Made by a program: the position numbers and the translations under genes. A stretch of 43,513 nucleotides of DNA, taken from Planctomycetales bacterium. GTDB taxonomy: Bacteria > Planctomycetota > Planctomycetia > Pirellulales > Lacipirellulaceae. Below are positions 7,785 to 17,372 of this stretch, piece by piece; the first letter of the stretch is position 1, and each line of letters starts with the position of its first letter. Location of the stretch: the NCBI GenBank assembly GCA_020427145.1, contig JAGQOU010000089.1, positions 1 to 43,513 of the forward strand, read 5' to 3'. Under the pieces are notes generated by a model. That model saw nothing but the letters and a program-made list of their open reading frames with translations. It searched no databases and was not told the DNA's origin.

Positions 7785-9956
7785 TTAGCGGCTGCTTGCC
7801 GCGGAGCGACGCGTCCGCCGGCAAAGGGCGACGCCCATCGCCGCGGCCACGGTCGCCAACAGCGCGGAACCGGGTTCCGGCACGGCGGCGATCGCCGACC
7901 CGCCGTAGTTGCGCTGCCAGAGCAGAAAATCTCCGCCGTTGTAGCCGGCCGGCTCGGTGAAGCCCGCTTCCCACACGGCCAGATCCGTTTGGTTCGTCTG
8001 GCCGCTGTTGTCAAAATCAGCGAGGCTATTCTTCCAGCCGACGGATTCAATCACCACGGCGTCGTCCTGGTACTCGACCAACCAGGCGTGCGTCGCCGGC
8101 AAGTCGTACAGATCGAACCTGCCGCCGATTCCTTCCGTGGCGCCGAGCAACGTGAAGCGGTCGCCAATTGCCGGGTCGTACCCCGCATCGAGTCGCACTT
8201 TCAGCGTGCCGCCCAGTGCCGCCGGTCCTTCAATCGACAACTCGCCGAAATCGACGCCGGGGGTCGTGCCGCCCAGCAGAAATTCCAACGTCGCGTCGTC
8301 GCCGTTGGAGTACCGACCGACGATCTCCAACGCGCCGCTGGCGCCCAAGGCCACCGTGCCGCGAATGTTCTCGACCTGCCCAGGAATCGGGCCACTGCCC
8401 GTATCGATTGTCCCGTTGCCCGACAGCAAGGCGTTCTCGCCGACTTCAACGTATTGGGCGTCGAGTCGACCGCCCTCCAGCTGAACGGCTCCGAACGCTT
8501 CGATGTTGATGCCCGAGTAAGCGGTCAGCTTGCCGGTGGAGGTGATTCGCAAGGTCATTTTCTGGCTGGCTGCGACGCCGGAAATATTGGCCTCAAAGGC
8601 CTGCCCGGCGGTCGAGAGCACGGCTTCCTGATTGCCGCCGCTAACATGCCGCAGGTTGGCAATGCCGGTGTACGATGGCGTGCCGCCGGACCAATTGCCG
8701 CCGCTGTTCCACGCGGAACTCGCAACGGCGCTCGCCCAGTTGCGATTGGTCGTCACGGGATCGCTGATGTAGACGCCCGCGCTCGCTCCCCCGCCGCCCA
8801 GCGAAGGGACGGGATCGATAATGATGTCGCGGCCGGCGAAGACGTTGGTGCCGACGATGCCCGGCACGACGTTGCCCGGGCTAGCTGGGTTGGTCACGTC
8901 GAACACAAGCACGGGAACGTTGCTCACCGTCATTGACCCGCCGGTGGCGAGCACGGTGAATTGATCGATGAAGTACCCCGGCACTGCCTCAGAAACGCCG
9001 CCCGAGCCAACGATCTGAATGGTGAACTCCGGTTCGTCGAGCCCGACGTCAATGCCCAACTGCAAAGCAGTGAGTTCGGAGAGCACGGTGACGCTGGCCC
9101 CCGTGTCGAAGAAGAACTGCGAGCCGCTGATTGCCGCGCCGTTGTTGGCAGCGTTGATATTAAGAAAGTGCCCGCCCTGCACGACCGTGGGCTGCGACGG
9201 ATTCTCCCAGATGTCGTCCAGGCCGCCGCCAAAGTTCAAGAAATAGAACGGATTCGACGGCCCGTCGCCGAGCAAACTGAGAGGAGCTTTGCGGGAAATG
9301 CCGTGCTGGCTGCCCGTGCCCAGTTCCAAGAAATCGATTGCCGGCGCCCGCACAGTCTTGCCGTCCAGTTCGAACACTTGCGGCAGGCTATTGCGAATGC
9401 GCGTCGCGTACTGGCTGGCAAACGGCAAGCCGAGAATGTTGGGCAAATCGGACTCGACCGGCAACGTGGCAATGGATGTGTTGGTCTGACCAGTCAGCGC
9501 CCCCGTGTTCATCGTCAGCGATGCGCCGGCGCCGGTGCGAGTCTGCAAGCCGTTCGCGTACAGGCCCAACGGATCGCTGATCCGCGCTTGCAGAAAACCT
9601 GTGGCGCCGCCGATCGTGATGAATTCCGTACCGCGAAACCCATCCGACTCGCCCGGATAAGGACCGGCAATATTAAACCCGGCGTCCGCAGCAGTGGTAA
9701 TCAGCGACGCCGCCGCCCCCGTATCCAGCAGCGCCACGTCGTAGTAAGGCGTGCCGCCGGCCCCCAATTGGGTGCCACTGGGCGACGTGGAAGGATAGGG
9801 GAAGAAATCAATGTCGGCGACAAATTCATCAGTCAGCCCAATACCGACCATCGGCAAGAAGCCGTCGATCGGCACGCCCGTGGCCCGCGCGTCGACGGCG
9901 TTCGCGGCCAGCGCGAGACTCAGGACTGTCAAACCGACGCGTTGCCGCAAATGCAT
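7785..9956 (-). CDS. secreted aspartic-protease-like protein with dockerin-like and PEP-CTERM regions
   Basis: A 723-residue exported protein. Signal peptide at 1-26. Two DTG motifs, ALLDTGAAASL (D78) and FFFDTGASVTV (D284), about 206 residues apart, each followed by a hydrophobic-hydrophobic-Gly motif (NILG 173-176, GIVG 366-369). This is the bilobal layout of pepsin-type aspartic proteases, unlike the single-DTG retropepsins usual in bacteria. Residues 405-640 look like beta-helix, autotransporter-type repeats (SGNGTIDTG, ALEIVGRYS). A dockerin-like loop pair covers about 647-685 (DFDNSGQTNQTDL, then GDFLLWQRN). The tail is PEP (693-695), a hydrophobic helix and CRRTRR, the exosortase sorting signal. 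The ATG at 9956 was preferred over an upstream frame to 10082 because it starts the signal peptide. Protease activity is inferred, not shown. Confidence 0.85.
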   Translation of the reverse strand: MHLRQRVGLTVLSLALAANAVDARATGVPIDGFLPMVGIGLTDEFVADIDFFPYPSTSPSGTQLGAGGTPYYDVALLDTGAAASLITTAADAGFNIAGPYPGESDGFRGTEFITIGGATGFLQARISDPLGLYANGLQTRTGAGASLTMNTGALTGQTNTSIATLPVESDLPNILGLPFASQYATRIRNSLPQVFELDGKTVRAPAIDFLELGTGSQHGISRKAPLSLLGDGPSNPFYFLNFGGGLDDIWENPSQPTVVQGGHFLNINAANNGAAISGSQFFFDTGASVTVLSELTALQLGIDVGLDEPEFTIQIVGSGGVSEAVPGYFIDQFTVLATGGSMTVSNVPVLVFDVTNPASPGNVVPGIVGTNVFAGRDIIIDPVPSLGGGGASAGVYISDPVTTNRNWASAVASSAWNSGGNWSGGTPSYTGIANLRHVSGGNQEAVLSTAGQAFEANISGVAASQKMTLRITSTGKLTAYSGINIEAFGAVQLEGGRLDAQYVEVGENALLSGNGTIDTGSGPIPGQVENIRGTVALGASGALEIVGRYSNGDDATLEFLLGGTTPGVDFGELSIEGPAALGGTLKVRLDAGYDPAIGDRFTLLGATEGIGGRFDLYDLPATHAWLVEYQDDAVVIESVGWKNSLADFDNSGQTNQTDLAVWEAGFTEPAGYNGGDFLLWQRNYGGSAIAAVPEPGSALLATVAAAMGVALCRRTRRSAASSR

Positions 9957-10394
9957 TGCCGAACTCAATTTCCGCGCAGCGAACGCGCAAATGCGAACGC
10001 AAACGAATAGAAGCTCGCCCTGGGCGGGCGCGAATCGAAAGGGAACTGCCGCCACGCCGCAACAACGACGCCGCGGTTCCATCCCTCTGGTGGCGCAAAA
10101 GACGAGAAGCCCCTCTCTGTCGAGCTGCGCCGCGGCCGGGTCTTCCGGCCACCATCTAGCCTAAGCGGGGGCAAAAACGCCGTCAAGCAAGGCGAAAACG
10201 GCATGTCCCGTGCGGTTGCGGTGATCCGCCCCCGCCGGCGACGGAACCGCGAGCCACGGCCCTGCAACGTCATTCCCTAGCCGGCAGCGCAAGCTGCCGG
10301 TTGGCGGGACGCTTGCCGCGCGATCCCCCGGCTTGCGCCGGGGGCTGCCGACTTTGGCAGCATAATAGACCGCTGAAAAAGCCGCCGAATTGGC
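9957..10394. other. intergenic region upstream of aspartic-protease-like gene
   Basis: This 438-bp gap lies 3' of the UDP-glucose dehydrogenase gene and 5' of the PEP-CTERM gene (both minus strand). Near 10281-10360 it holds a cluster of stem-loops. The middle part shows no gene that I can support, and I could not assign a promoter. Confidence 0.6.
10281..10344. terminator. double hairpin 3' of UDP-glucose dehydrogenase gene
   Basis: Two perfect 8-bp stems stand in a row: CCGGCAGC/GCTGCCGG with a GCAA loop (10281-10300) and CCCCCGGC/GCCGGGGG with a TTGC loop (10325-10344). A weaker CTGCC/GGCAG pair follows at 10345-10360. They begin about 50 bp past the stop codon at 10395. They have no T-run, so they may be mRNA 3'-end protectors or REP units as well as terminators. 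Confidence 0.5.
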
Positions 10395-11723
10395 TCACTT
10401 CTTGCCCGTGCGACCGTCGACCATCGGCCGACCGATGCTGTGGTAGCAGTAGCCGCGCCGCTTCATCCGCTCGGGATCGAACAGGTTGCGGCCGTCGAAA
10501 ACCACCGGATCGGCCATCACCTGGTACATCTCGGCGAAATCGGGCGAGTGGTAATCTTTCCACTCGGTCATGATCGCCAACGCATCGGCGCCCGCGACCG
10601 TCTCCATGCGGCGGTCGCAATAGGCAATCTTGTCGCCGTACTTGGCCCGCACGTTGTCTTTGGCCTCGGGGTCGTGAACCCGCACCACGGCGCCGCGCTC
10701 CAGCAGCCAGTCGATCAGCACCAGGGCGGGCGCCTCGCGGATATCGTCGGTCCGCGGCTTGAACGCTAGGCCCCAGATGCCGACCGTCTTGCCGGCCAGG
10801 TCGCCGCCGAAGTGGGTCTCGATTTTCTGCGCGACGACGCTCTTTTGCCGTTCGTTGACCGCGTCGACCGCCTTGAGAATCGACGGCTCGATGCCGTGGT
10901 GCAGGGCCATCGCCTCCAGGGCGCGCACGTCCTTGGGAAAGCAACTGCCGCCGTAGCCGACGCCGGGGAACAAAAAGGCGAACCCGATCCGGCTGTCGTG
11001 GCCGATGCCGCGTCGCACGTCGTTGATATCGCCCCCCATCCGCTCGCACAGATTGGCCATTTCGTTGATGAAACTGATCTTGGTCGACAGCAGCGCGTTG
11101 GCCACGTACTTGGTCATCTCCGCGCTTTCGGGGCTCATCACGATGAACGGATTTTCGGTCCGCAAGAACGGCTGGTAGAGTTGCTGCAGCACTTCGGCCA
11201 CCTCGGGCCGTCGCACGCCGACCACGACGCGGTCGGGTTTCATGAAGTCCTCGATCGCCGCGCCTTCTTTGAGAAACTCGGGGTTGCTGGCGACGTCGCA
11301 GTCGCGACCGGTGAACTCGCGCAGCATGCCGTAGATGCGCGCGTTGGTTCCCACCGGGACGGTGCTCTTGGTCACGACAACCGCGTCCTCGCGCAGGTGC
11401 GGGGCGATCGCTTCGACCACGCTCCACATGGCCGACAGGTCGGCGGCCCCGTCGGCTCCCTGCGGCGTGCCGACCGCCAGGTAAATGACGTCCGCCGGCC
11501 TCACCGCAGCGGGCAGGTCGGTGGTGAAGTGCAGCCGGTGGGATTCCACATTGTGCTCCACAAGCTCGCTCAGCCCCGGCTCGTAGATGGGAATGATCCC
11601 GGCCTTGAGGTTGTCGATCTTCTTCTGATCGATGTCGACGCAGATGACGTCGTTGCCGCTATCGGCAAAACAGGTCCCGGTCACAAGGCCGACGTAGCCG
11701 GTGCCGATGACTGCGATTTTCAT
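10395..11723 (-). CDS. ugd: UDP-glucose 6-dehydrogenase
   Basis: A 442-residue cytosolic NAD-dependent enzyme that oxidises UDP-glucose to UDP-glucuronate, a precursor for exopolysaccharide and envelope glycans. The start [12 protein letters not shown] begins directly with the nucleotide-binding Gly motif (G7, G9, G12). Further family landmarks: D30 at the end of strand 2, VGTPQG (84-89), STVPVGT (120-126), NPEFLKEG (147-154), and the catalytic cysteine C261 in [10 protein letters not shown] with D265. A UDP-binding C-terminal domain follows (about 310-420). The length is normal. The open frame continues upstream to 13784, antisense to the hydrolase gene, but that is not coding. A GDP-mannose dehydrogenase is less likely, though the family cannot be fully split by eye. 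Confidence 0.93.
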   Translation of the reverse strand: MKIAVIGTGYVGLVTGTCFADSGNDVICVDIDQKKIDNLKAGIIPIYEPGLSELVEHNVESHRLHFTTDLPAAVRPADVIYLAVGTPQGADGAADLSAMWSVVEAIAPHLREDAVVVTKSTVPVGTNARIYGMLREFTGRDCDVASNPEFLKEGAAIEDFMKPDRVVVGVRRPEVAEVLQQLYQPFLRTENPFIVMSPESAEMTKYVANALLSTKISFINEMANLCERMGGDINDVRRGIGHDSRIGFAFLFPGVGYGGSCFPKDVRALEAMALHHGIEPSILKAVDAVNERQKSVVAQKIETHFGGDLAGKTVGIWGLAFKPRTDDIREAPALVLIDWLLERGAVVRVHDPEAKDNVRAKYGDKIAYCDRRMETVAGADALAIMTEWKDYHSPDFAEMYQVMADPVVFDGRNLFDPERMKRRGYCYHSIGRPMVDGRTGKK

Positions 11724-11954
11724 GGCTCGAATCCTGAGAAAGCCGCGGCAATGCGGCGAAAACGGGTTGGGGGCTCGGGGCGACTGCCAGGTTGGCGTCG
11801 AGGCGGGACCTTCTAGAATACTTCGCACTGCCGGCGGAGCAACTTCTTGGCCCCTTCGCGCAGTATTGTCGGGATGGGACGAGTTTTGAGGGGTTGCGAC
11901 GAGTATCGCCCCCGCCCGCCGGTGTTGGTAGGGCCTCTTTTTGCGAAAGTTGAC

Positions 11955-13244
11955 ATGCGCACCGATGACAGCAGCGGGCCTCGGCCCCGTTTTAGGCATG
12001 CTCTGCCGAGTGCGGCCGTGGTGGCAGCCCTCGTGGCACTGGCCGCACCGGCCGTCGCCCGGCCGGATGCGGCCCGGTCGCGACAGGCGATCGACCAGTT
12101 GCGAGCTCGTCTCGCGGCCGAACCCGATCGTCTCGGCGCGACGGCAAGCGACAGCTGGCGGGACGTGCCGCTGACTCGGGCCGACGCCGCCATCGCGCAA
12201 AAACTGCTGCGCGAACGGCAGGTCGCGCTCATTCGCCAACAGCGCGCCGCCGAGTGGCAGGAAAAGCGGATTGAGATCGGCCAGCAGGCGCTCAAATTCG
12301 AGACGCGTCCGTTCGGTCAGGCGCCCGAGGGACGCCGCAGCCTGTTTATCTCGATGCACGGCGGCGGCGGCGCGCCGGCGGCGGTCAACGATCAACAATG
12401 GCGCAACCAAGTGGTGTTGTACCAACCGGACGAAGGTTTGTACGTGGCGCCGCGCGCTCCGACCGACGAGTGGAACCTGTGGCATCAAGCCCACATCGAC
12501 GCGTTGTTTGATCGACTGATTTCCGACGCCGTCGTATTCGCCGGGGTCGACCCCAACCGCGTGTATCTCATGGGCTACTCGGCGGGCGGCGACGGAGTTT
12601 ATCAGTTGGCCCCGCGGATGGCCGATCGTTGGGCGGCCGCGTCGATGATGGCCGGTCACCCGAACGACGCCTCGCCGCTCAATCTGCGCAACATTGGTTT
12701 TGCGATCCACGTGGGCGCCCTCGACGGGGCGTATCAGCGCAATGAAGTCGCGCACCAGTGGGGCGAGAAGCTCGACGAACTCCAACAGGCCGACCCGCAA
12801 GGGTACGTCCACCATGTTGAAGTCCACCCCGGGCGAGGCCACTGGATGAACCGGGAAGACGCCTCGGCCGTGCCGTGGATGGCCCAGTTCACGCGCAACC
12901 CGCTGCCCGAACGCATCGTGTGGCGGCAAGACGACGTGCCCCAATCGCGGCTGTATTGGTTGGAGGTCGAACCCGAGCAGCGCAAGCCCGGCGCCATGCT
13001 GGTCGCCTCGCGGCGCGGACAAACGATTGAGATCGAGCGAGCGGAGAACGTGACGCAGGCGACGGTGCTGCTGTGCGACGACATGGTGTCGCTCGACCGG
13101 CCGGTGACGATCACCTACGGCGGGAAAGAATTGTTCCGCGGCGTCGTGCCGCGCACGGGGGGCGTCATCCAGCGGACGCTCGCCGAGCGTGAAGACCCGG
13201 CGCTGACGTTCTCCGCCGCCGTGACGGTCGACTTGCCGCAATGA
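11955..13244 (+). CDS. secreted alpha/beta hydrolase (esterase/depolymerase-like)
   Basis: A 429-residue exported serine hydrolase. The ATG at 11955 gives a signal peptide (residues 1-36, hydrophobic core [16 protein letters not shown]). After a helical N-terminal spacer rich in Arg and Gln (40-115), the alpha/beta fold shows the oxyanion motif HGGGG (135-139), nucleophile S209 in GYSAGG, acid D257 in VGALDG and base H296 in GRGHWM. This triad spacing fits poly(3-hydroxybutyrate) depolymerase and feruloyl-esterase-like hydrolases. The C-terminal 110 residues look beta-rich. It is divergent from the UDP-glucose dehydrogenase gene (231-bp gap) and converges with the radical SAM gene 23 bp away. 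The substrate is unknown. Confidence 0.85.
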   Translation: MRTDDSSGPRPRFRHALPSAAVVAALVALAAPAVARPDAARSRQAIDQLRARLAAEPDRLGATASDSWRDVPLTRADAAIAQKLLRERQVALIRQQRAAEWQEKRIEIGQQALKFETRPFGQAPEGRRSLFISMHGGGGAPAAVNDQQWRNQVVLYQPDEGLYVAPRAPTDEWNLWHQAHIDALFDRLISDAVVFAGVDPNRVYLMGYSAGGDGVYQLAPRMADRWAAASMMAGHPNDASPLNLRNIGFAIHVGALDGAYQRNEVAHQWGEKLDELQQADPQGYVHHVEVHPGRGHWMNREDASAVPWMAQFTRNPLPERIVWRQDDVPQSRLYWLEVEPEQRKPGAMLVASRRGQTIEIERAENVTQATVLLCDDMVSLDRPVTITYGGKELFRGVVPRTGGVIQRTLAEREDPALTFSAAVTVDLPQ

Positions 13245-13267
13245 ATGCCCGGTATGCGTCCGGTTGC

Positions 13268-14146
13268 TCAGTCGGCGTCGCTCTGGGCCGTGGCGCCGCC
13301 GTAGTAGCCTTCGACGGTCAAGCCGGTGCGAGTGCGGACTAGGTCGGCAATCGCGTCGACCTCGGCGTTCGCCAGCGGGGCGACGAAATCCTCCGCCGGC
13401 CGCCGGGCCACGGTGTAGATCTGCACGAGTTTGAGCCCGCCGCCGGCCGCGACGATTTCGTTGAGCCGGTCGCAGAACGCAACCAACTCGGCATCGGTGG
13501 GCGACTCGCCCGCCACGCGCATGAACAGCGACTGAATCACCAGCGGTCGCACCCGCGCCGCCGCGGCAATGTTGTCGAGAATCTGCCGAAAGGGAATCGG
13601 CGTGCGGTCGACCAGATGAAAATACTCCTCGGTCCCCGCCTCCAGCTTGGCCCAAATCTCGCCATGGTTCGCGTCGAGGATCGCCAGCCCGCGATGGACG
13701 TGCGGGCGATGGAACATGCTGGCGTTGGTGATCAGCACCATCTTCACGTCGTCGAGCCCGCGATCCCGCTTGAGTTGCGCACACGCGGAGATCAGCTCAT
13801 CGAAATTTCTGAAGGTGGTCGGCTCGCCGTCGCCGCTGAACGCCATGTCGTTAAGCCGCCGCAGGGCGGGGGGCGTGTCGCGAAACTTTTGCGTCTGGTA
13901 GATCTCACCCGACGCAACAAAGTCGAGCATCTCGCCGAGCTCAGCCAGCAGCGCGTCGGTCTCGACAAACCGCGTCTCGCTCTGCCGTGTGCGGTCGACC
14001 TGGCAGTAGATGCAGTCGAAGTTGCAGACCTTGTCGGGGTTGAGATTCACGCCGATGGAAATCCCCCCCGACCGTCGGCTCAACACCGGGTAGACAAAGC
14101 GGTTGGTCTCGAAAGACCGTTCGTGGCGGGCGTGAAGTTCGTGCAT
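13268..14146 (-). CDS. radical SAM protein
   Basis: A 292-residue radical S-adenosylmethionine enzyme. The [4Fe-4S] cluster cysteines are C41, C45 and C48 in [12 protein letters not shown], the canonical CX3CX2C. The motif SGDGEPT (near 108-114) is the SAM-binding GGE-type region, and the TIM-barrel strands follow. The short N-terminal extension and the length fit the standalone family near COG0731/COG2896-type Fe-S oxidoreductases, some linked to tRNA modification. No accessory cluster cysteines are seen at the C-terminus. The reaction is not predictable. The start ATG is followed upstream by a G-rich tract and a REP-like hairpin. Confidence 0.88.
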   Translation of the reverse strand: MHELHARHERSFETNRFVYPVLSRRSGGISIGVNLNPDKVCNFDCIYCQVDRTRQSETRFVETDALLAELGEMLDFVASGEIYQTQKFRDTPPALRRLNDMAFSGDGEPTTFRNFDELISACAQLKRDRGLDDVKMVLITNASMFHRPHVHRGLAILDANHGEIWAKLEAGTEEYFHLVDRTPIPFRQILDNIAAAARVRPLVIQSLFMRVAGESPTDAELVAFCDRLNEIVAAGGGLKLVQIYTVARRPAEDFVAPLANAEVDAIADLVRTRTGLTVEGYYGGATAQSDAD

Positions 14147-14154
14147 TGCGCGAA

Positions 14155-14179
14155 GGGGGAGGCGGAAGGGGGAGGGCGG
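14155..14179 (+). repeat. G-rich tract upstream of radical SAM gene
   Basis: A purine run with two GGGGG blocks (14155-14159 and 14168-14172), a GGG and several GG pairs. It could form a G-quadruplex on the plus strand, 8 bp upstream of the minus-strand start codon. Purely structural speculation. Confidence 0.3.
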
Positions 14180-14196
14180 AAGGCAACCCGCCTGGT

Positions 14197-14223
14197 GCAA
14201 GCCGCGGCGTCTCGCCCGCGGCG
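14197..14223 (+). repeat. REP-like palindrome, copy 4
   Basis: It differs by one base from the copy at 1-27, 13.5 kb from the RAYT gene. Flanking TGCAAG and CTTGCA lengthen the stem to a palindrome covering about 14196-14231. It sits in the gap between the radical SAM gene (-) and the PEP-CTERM gene (+). Confidence 0.75.
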
Positions 14224-14373
14224 CACTTGCATCATAGACCGCCGCCGCCCCTGCGGCGACCGCCGCCACCCTCGTCCGCTCGCTTGAGCGACCCTGCTTG
14301 GCGAATCGTGGCACGCCGTGGTAGGCTAATTCTTCCAAGGTTCTCGTCGCACTCACAATCGCTCTGGGCGGAA

Positions 14374-15249
14374 ATGCGTCACCGTGGTCACCTGCCGTTA
14401 TTCGCTCTCGCACTTGCCGCGGCGGCTGCCGCGGACGCCCACGCTGTGGTAATCGACGACTACACAGTCGGGCCCCTCGTCGTCGACACCCCCGGCGTGA
14501 CCGAGCAAACAGGCTTGTCGCCAGACCACGTCATTGGCGGACAACGTCACATTGAGATCGGTCAGTACGTCTCGACCTCAACGGTGGAGATTGCTGCGAG
14601 CAGCGGCATGCAGTTCAGTTCTGTGGGGTGGGGGTACATGGAGCTGACCTACGACGGCGGCGACTCGCTCGGCGGAATCGATCTGACCGCTGGCGGCGAC
14701 GACCGATTCCTACTCAACTTCGGCGACATCGGCCCCGGCTTTCATCCCTTGGGAATCTACGTCAACCTCCCGACGTACACTTCCAAGAACGGTCGCAGCA
14801 TCTATCTGCTGGACGCTTGGGATGGCGTGTCGCTGGAGTTGCCTTTCTCGGCGCTGCCCACCTCGATGGATTCAGTCGACGGCATTGTGATCGACGTCTT
14901 TCGAAATCCAGCGGGCACCAGTTTTACGCTGAATTCGTTCCTCACCGGTCAGCGCTCGCTGCCCGGCGACTTCAACCATGATGGCGTCGTCGGCGCACTC
15001 GATTTGGCGAAATGGTCGACTGCGTTGGGCGTGAAGACGTCGGGCGGATACCTAGCCTCGGCCGATGCCAACGAAGACGGCGTGGTCGACGGCCGCGATT
15101 TTTTGACGTGGCAACGAGCAGTGACGGCCGCGCCGGTGAACTCTGCCGTGCCCGAACCCGCGGCGGCGCTGCTGGCGACGATCACGCTAAGCGGAGCGGC
15201 TCTTGCCTCGCTGGCAACACGGGGCCGACGACGGCAATCGGCGATCTAA
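14374..15249 (+). CDS. PEP-CTERM sorting-domain protein with dockerin-like repeat
   Basis: A 291-residue exported protein of unknown function. Signal peptide about 1-24 (LALAAAAAADAHA). The body (25-195) is beta-rich with no family that I recognise. A dockerin type I-like pair of calcium-binding loops covers 197-248: GDFNHDGVVGALDLAKW and DANEDGVVDGRDFLTWQRA. The C-terminal sorting signal is PEP (260-262), a hydrophobic helix and RGRRRQ, as recognised by exosortase. The ATG at 14374 was chosen because the signal peptide starts there. The last 4 bases overlap the stop of the convergent ABC exporter gene. Confidence 0.85.
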   Translation: MRHRGHLPLFALALAAAAAADAHAVVIDDYTVGPLVVDTPGVTEQTGLSPDHVIGGQRHIEIGQYVSTSTVEIAASSGMQFSSVGWGYMELTYDGGDSLGGIDLTAGGDDRFLLNFGDIGPGFHPLGIYVNLPTYTSKNGRSIYLLDAWDGVSLELPFSALPTSMDSVDGIVIDVFRNPAGTSFTLNSFLTGQRSLPGDFNHDGVVGALDLAKWSTALGVKTSGGYLASADANEDGVVDGRDFLTWQRAVTAAPVNSAVPEPAAALLATITLSGAALASLATRGRRRQSAI

Positions 15250-17243
15250 GCACTTTCGCGCAAATCCAAATGCACCAGCCGCCGGAACAGTTCGCACCGG
15301 CCGGCCAGTTCGGCGAACGTGCCGCTGTCGACAATCCGGCCCTGGTCCATCACCACAACCCGGTCGGCCAGTTCCAGCGTGCTGGGGCGGTGGGTGATCA
15401 TCACCGCCGTGCGGCCCTGGATGAAATCCTGCAGCACCTCGTGGATCAGCCGTTCGCTTTCCACGTCGATCTGGCTGGTCGCCTCGTCGAGGATGAGAAT
15501 CTCGGGGTCGCGGAGAATCGCCCGCGCCAGGGCGATGCGCTGTCGCTGGCCCCCCGAGAGGCGATTGCCCGCGGGGCCGCACAGGCTGGCGTAGCCGTCG
15601 GTCAGCTTGTCTTCGATAAACCGCTCGGCGTGGGCCCGGCGGGCCGCCTCGCGCACCTCGTCGAACGTCGCCTCGGGGCGACCGTACAGAATGTTCGTCG
15701 CCACCGTGTCGTCAAACAGCAAGGTTTCCTGCGTCACCACGCCGATCCGCGCCCGCAGGTCGCGCAGCCGCGCGTCGCGCAGGTCGACGCCGCTGATCGA
15801 GACCGTGCCGTGCGTCGGATCGTAGAACCGCGGCAGCAGGTTCATCAGCGTGCTCTTGCCGCAACCGTTGGGGCCGACGATCGCCACCGTCTCGCCCGGT
15901 TCGATGACGAGGCTCACCTGTTGCAGCACCGGCTCGTTGGCTTTGTAAGCAAACGACACGTCGGAAAACTCGATGCGTCCCAACGGCGCCGGCAATCGCA
16001 CGGGCCGCTCGGCTTCCACCAACAGCGACTGTCGATCCATCAGTTCGTAGATTCGGTCCGACGCGGCGATGCCCTGTTGCACCGTGTTGAAGACGCCCGT
16101 CATCCGTCGCATCGGGTCGCTCGCCCCGGCCAGCAGTCCGTAGAACAGCGTCAGCGTGCCGTGGGTCAGCGGCTCGTGGCTGATGCGCACCTTGAACAGA
16201 TGCGTCTGCCCGTTGAGCACGAGATACCCGCCGGCGATCACGACGACCACGATCACGGCAATCCCCAGCAATTCGGTCATGGGGCTGACCAGCGAATCGT
16301 AAAACGCGATTCGCATCGTGCGGCGGTACAGCAGTTTGCCGTCGCGGTGGAACCGGCTCCGCTCGCGGGACTCGCCGGTAAACGCCTTGATGACCTTGAT
16401 TCCCGAGAAGGTTTCTTCGAGGCGGTCGTACACGTTAGACAGTTCCGCCAGCGCGCGACGGTTGGCGCGTTTGAGGCTCTTGGCGAGCCAATGGATCAGG
16501 TACCCGGCCACCGGGGCGATGAAGGCGGTGATGAGAAACAGCCGCCAACTGACCCAGGCGGCTCCCGCCAGGCAAACCAGCGCCTTGAGCGGCTCGCGCA
16601 GCACCGTGCCCCACACGTTGGCCACGCCCACCGACGCGATATTCACGTCGTGGGTGAATCGCGTCATCAGATCGCCGGGCGAGGTCTCGCGAAACGTTCC
16701 CAGGTCGAGCCGCAAGGTGCGACGATAAAACTCCTTGCGCAGATCAAACCCCGTGAGGGCGCCCAGCCGCGACGACGCGTACGAACCGATGACGCGAAAC
16801 GCCGTCTTGAGCAGCGTCCCCAAGACCAGCGCCGCGCAAATCACCACCAACGTTTTGAACGCGGTCGATGGCAACACGCGGTGCGCCCAGGGGCTGAACC
16901 GCTCGTAGATCGCCAGCTTGGAACGCAAGAACGCTTCGCGGTCGGTCAGGCGCGCCAACAACCGCTGTTCTTCGGCGCTGTCGCCGGGCGGGGCCGCTTT
17001 CACGGCATCCTTGGCGGTAGCGATCGACGGGGCCAACTCGGCGATTTCGGCTCGCTTCGTCTCGATTTCGTCGTCGAGCCACTGGGGCACGCTCTTGCCG
17101 ACCATCACCACGTCGACGATCGGCGCGATCGCGGTGATGTTGCCGCCCCAGATCACCGCGACGGCAAGAGAGCAGAGCACCGACGCGGCCAGCGTGAAAC
17201 GGTGATTCAGAGAGATGCGCAGGACGCGAAGGAAGTTGTTCAT
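15246..17243 (-). CDS. ABC exporter, fused membrane and ATPase domains (MsbA-like)
   Basis: A 665-residue half-transporter. Membrane helices lie at about 15-48, 128-145, 220-260 and 323-345. The C-terminal ATPase carries Walker A GPNGCGKST (457-465), Q-loop Q505, signature LSGGQ (562-566), Walker B ILILDE (582-587) and H-loop H618, all intact. A helical, charged insert of about 65 residues (about 52-116, coiled-coil-like) separates the first two membrane helices, where typical exporters have a short loop; the total is some 80 residues longer than MsbA. Such proteins export lipids, lipid-linked glycans or drugs; lipid export is my inference. The start MNNFLR follows an upstream open frame without coding character. 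It overlaps the neighbouring PEP-CTERM gene tail to tail by 4 bp. Confidence 0.9.
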   Translation of the reverse strand: MNNFLRVLRISLNHRFTLAASVLCSLAVAVIWGGNITAIAPIVDVVMVGKSVPQWLDDEIETKRAEIAELAPSIATAKDAVKAAPPGDSAEEQRLLARLTDREAFLRSKLAIYERFSPWAHRVLPSTAFKTLVVICAALVLGTLLKTAFRVIGSYASSRLGALTGFDLRKEFYRRTLRLDLGTFRETSPGDLMTRFTHDVNIASVGVANVWGTVLREPLKALVCLAGAAWVSWRLFLITAFIAPVAGYLIHWLAKSLKRANRRALAELSNVYDRLEETFSGIKVIKAFTGESRERSRFHRDGKLLYRRTMRIAFYDSLVSPMTELLGIAVIVVVVIAGGYLVLNGQTHLFKVRISHEPLTHGTLTLFYGLLAGASDPMRRMTGVFNTVQQGIAASDRIYELMDRQSLLVEAERPVRLPAPLGRIEFSDVSFAYKANEPVLQQVSLVIEPGETVAIVGPNGCGKSTLMNLLPRFYDPTHGTVSISGVDLRDARLRDLRARIGVVTQETLLFDDTVATNILYGRPEATFDEVREAARRAHAERFIEDKLTDGYASLCGPAGNRLSGGQRQRIALARAILRDPEILILDEATSQIDVESERLIHEVLQDFIQGRTAVMITHRPSTLELADRVVVMDQGRIVDSGTFAELAGRCELFRRLVHLDLRESA

Positions 17244-17372
17244 CGCTGACGGGCAGGTGCGGGAACCGAGAGAGCGCCGGCAATGCTGGCGCCAAAAGCG
17301 CAAAAGTTGCGCGCGGGTTGTAGCAGATGCCCGGGCGGCGACCAAGATCGGCCGACGCGGCGGCCGCTGTTG

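Noticed and set aside
11724-13784. An upstream extension of the UDP-glucose dehydrogenase frame by 687 codons
   Set aside because: It runs antisense to the secreted hydrolase, and the known enzyme N-terminus starts at MKIAVIG.
15012-17249. A 745-codon plus-strand frame opposite the ABC exporter
   Set aside because: It is a shadow of the exporter gene, which has complete ATPase motifs.
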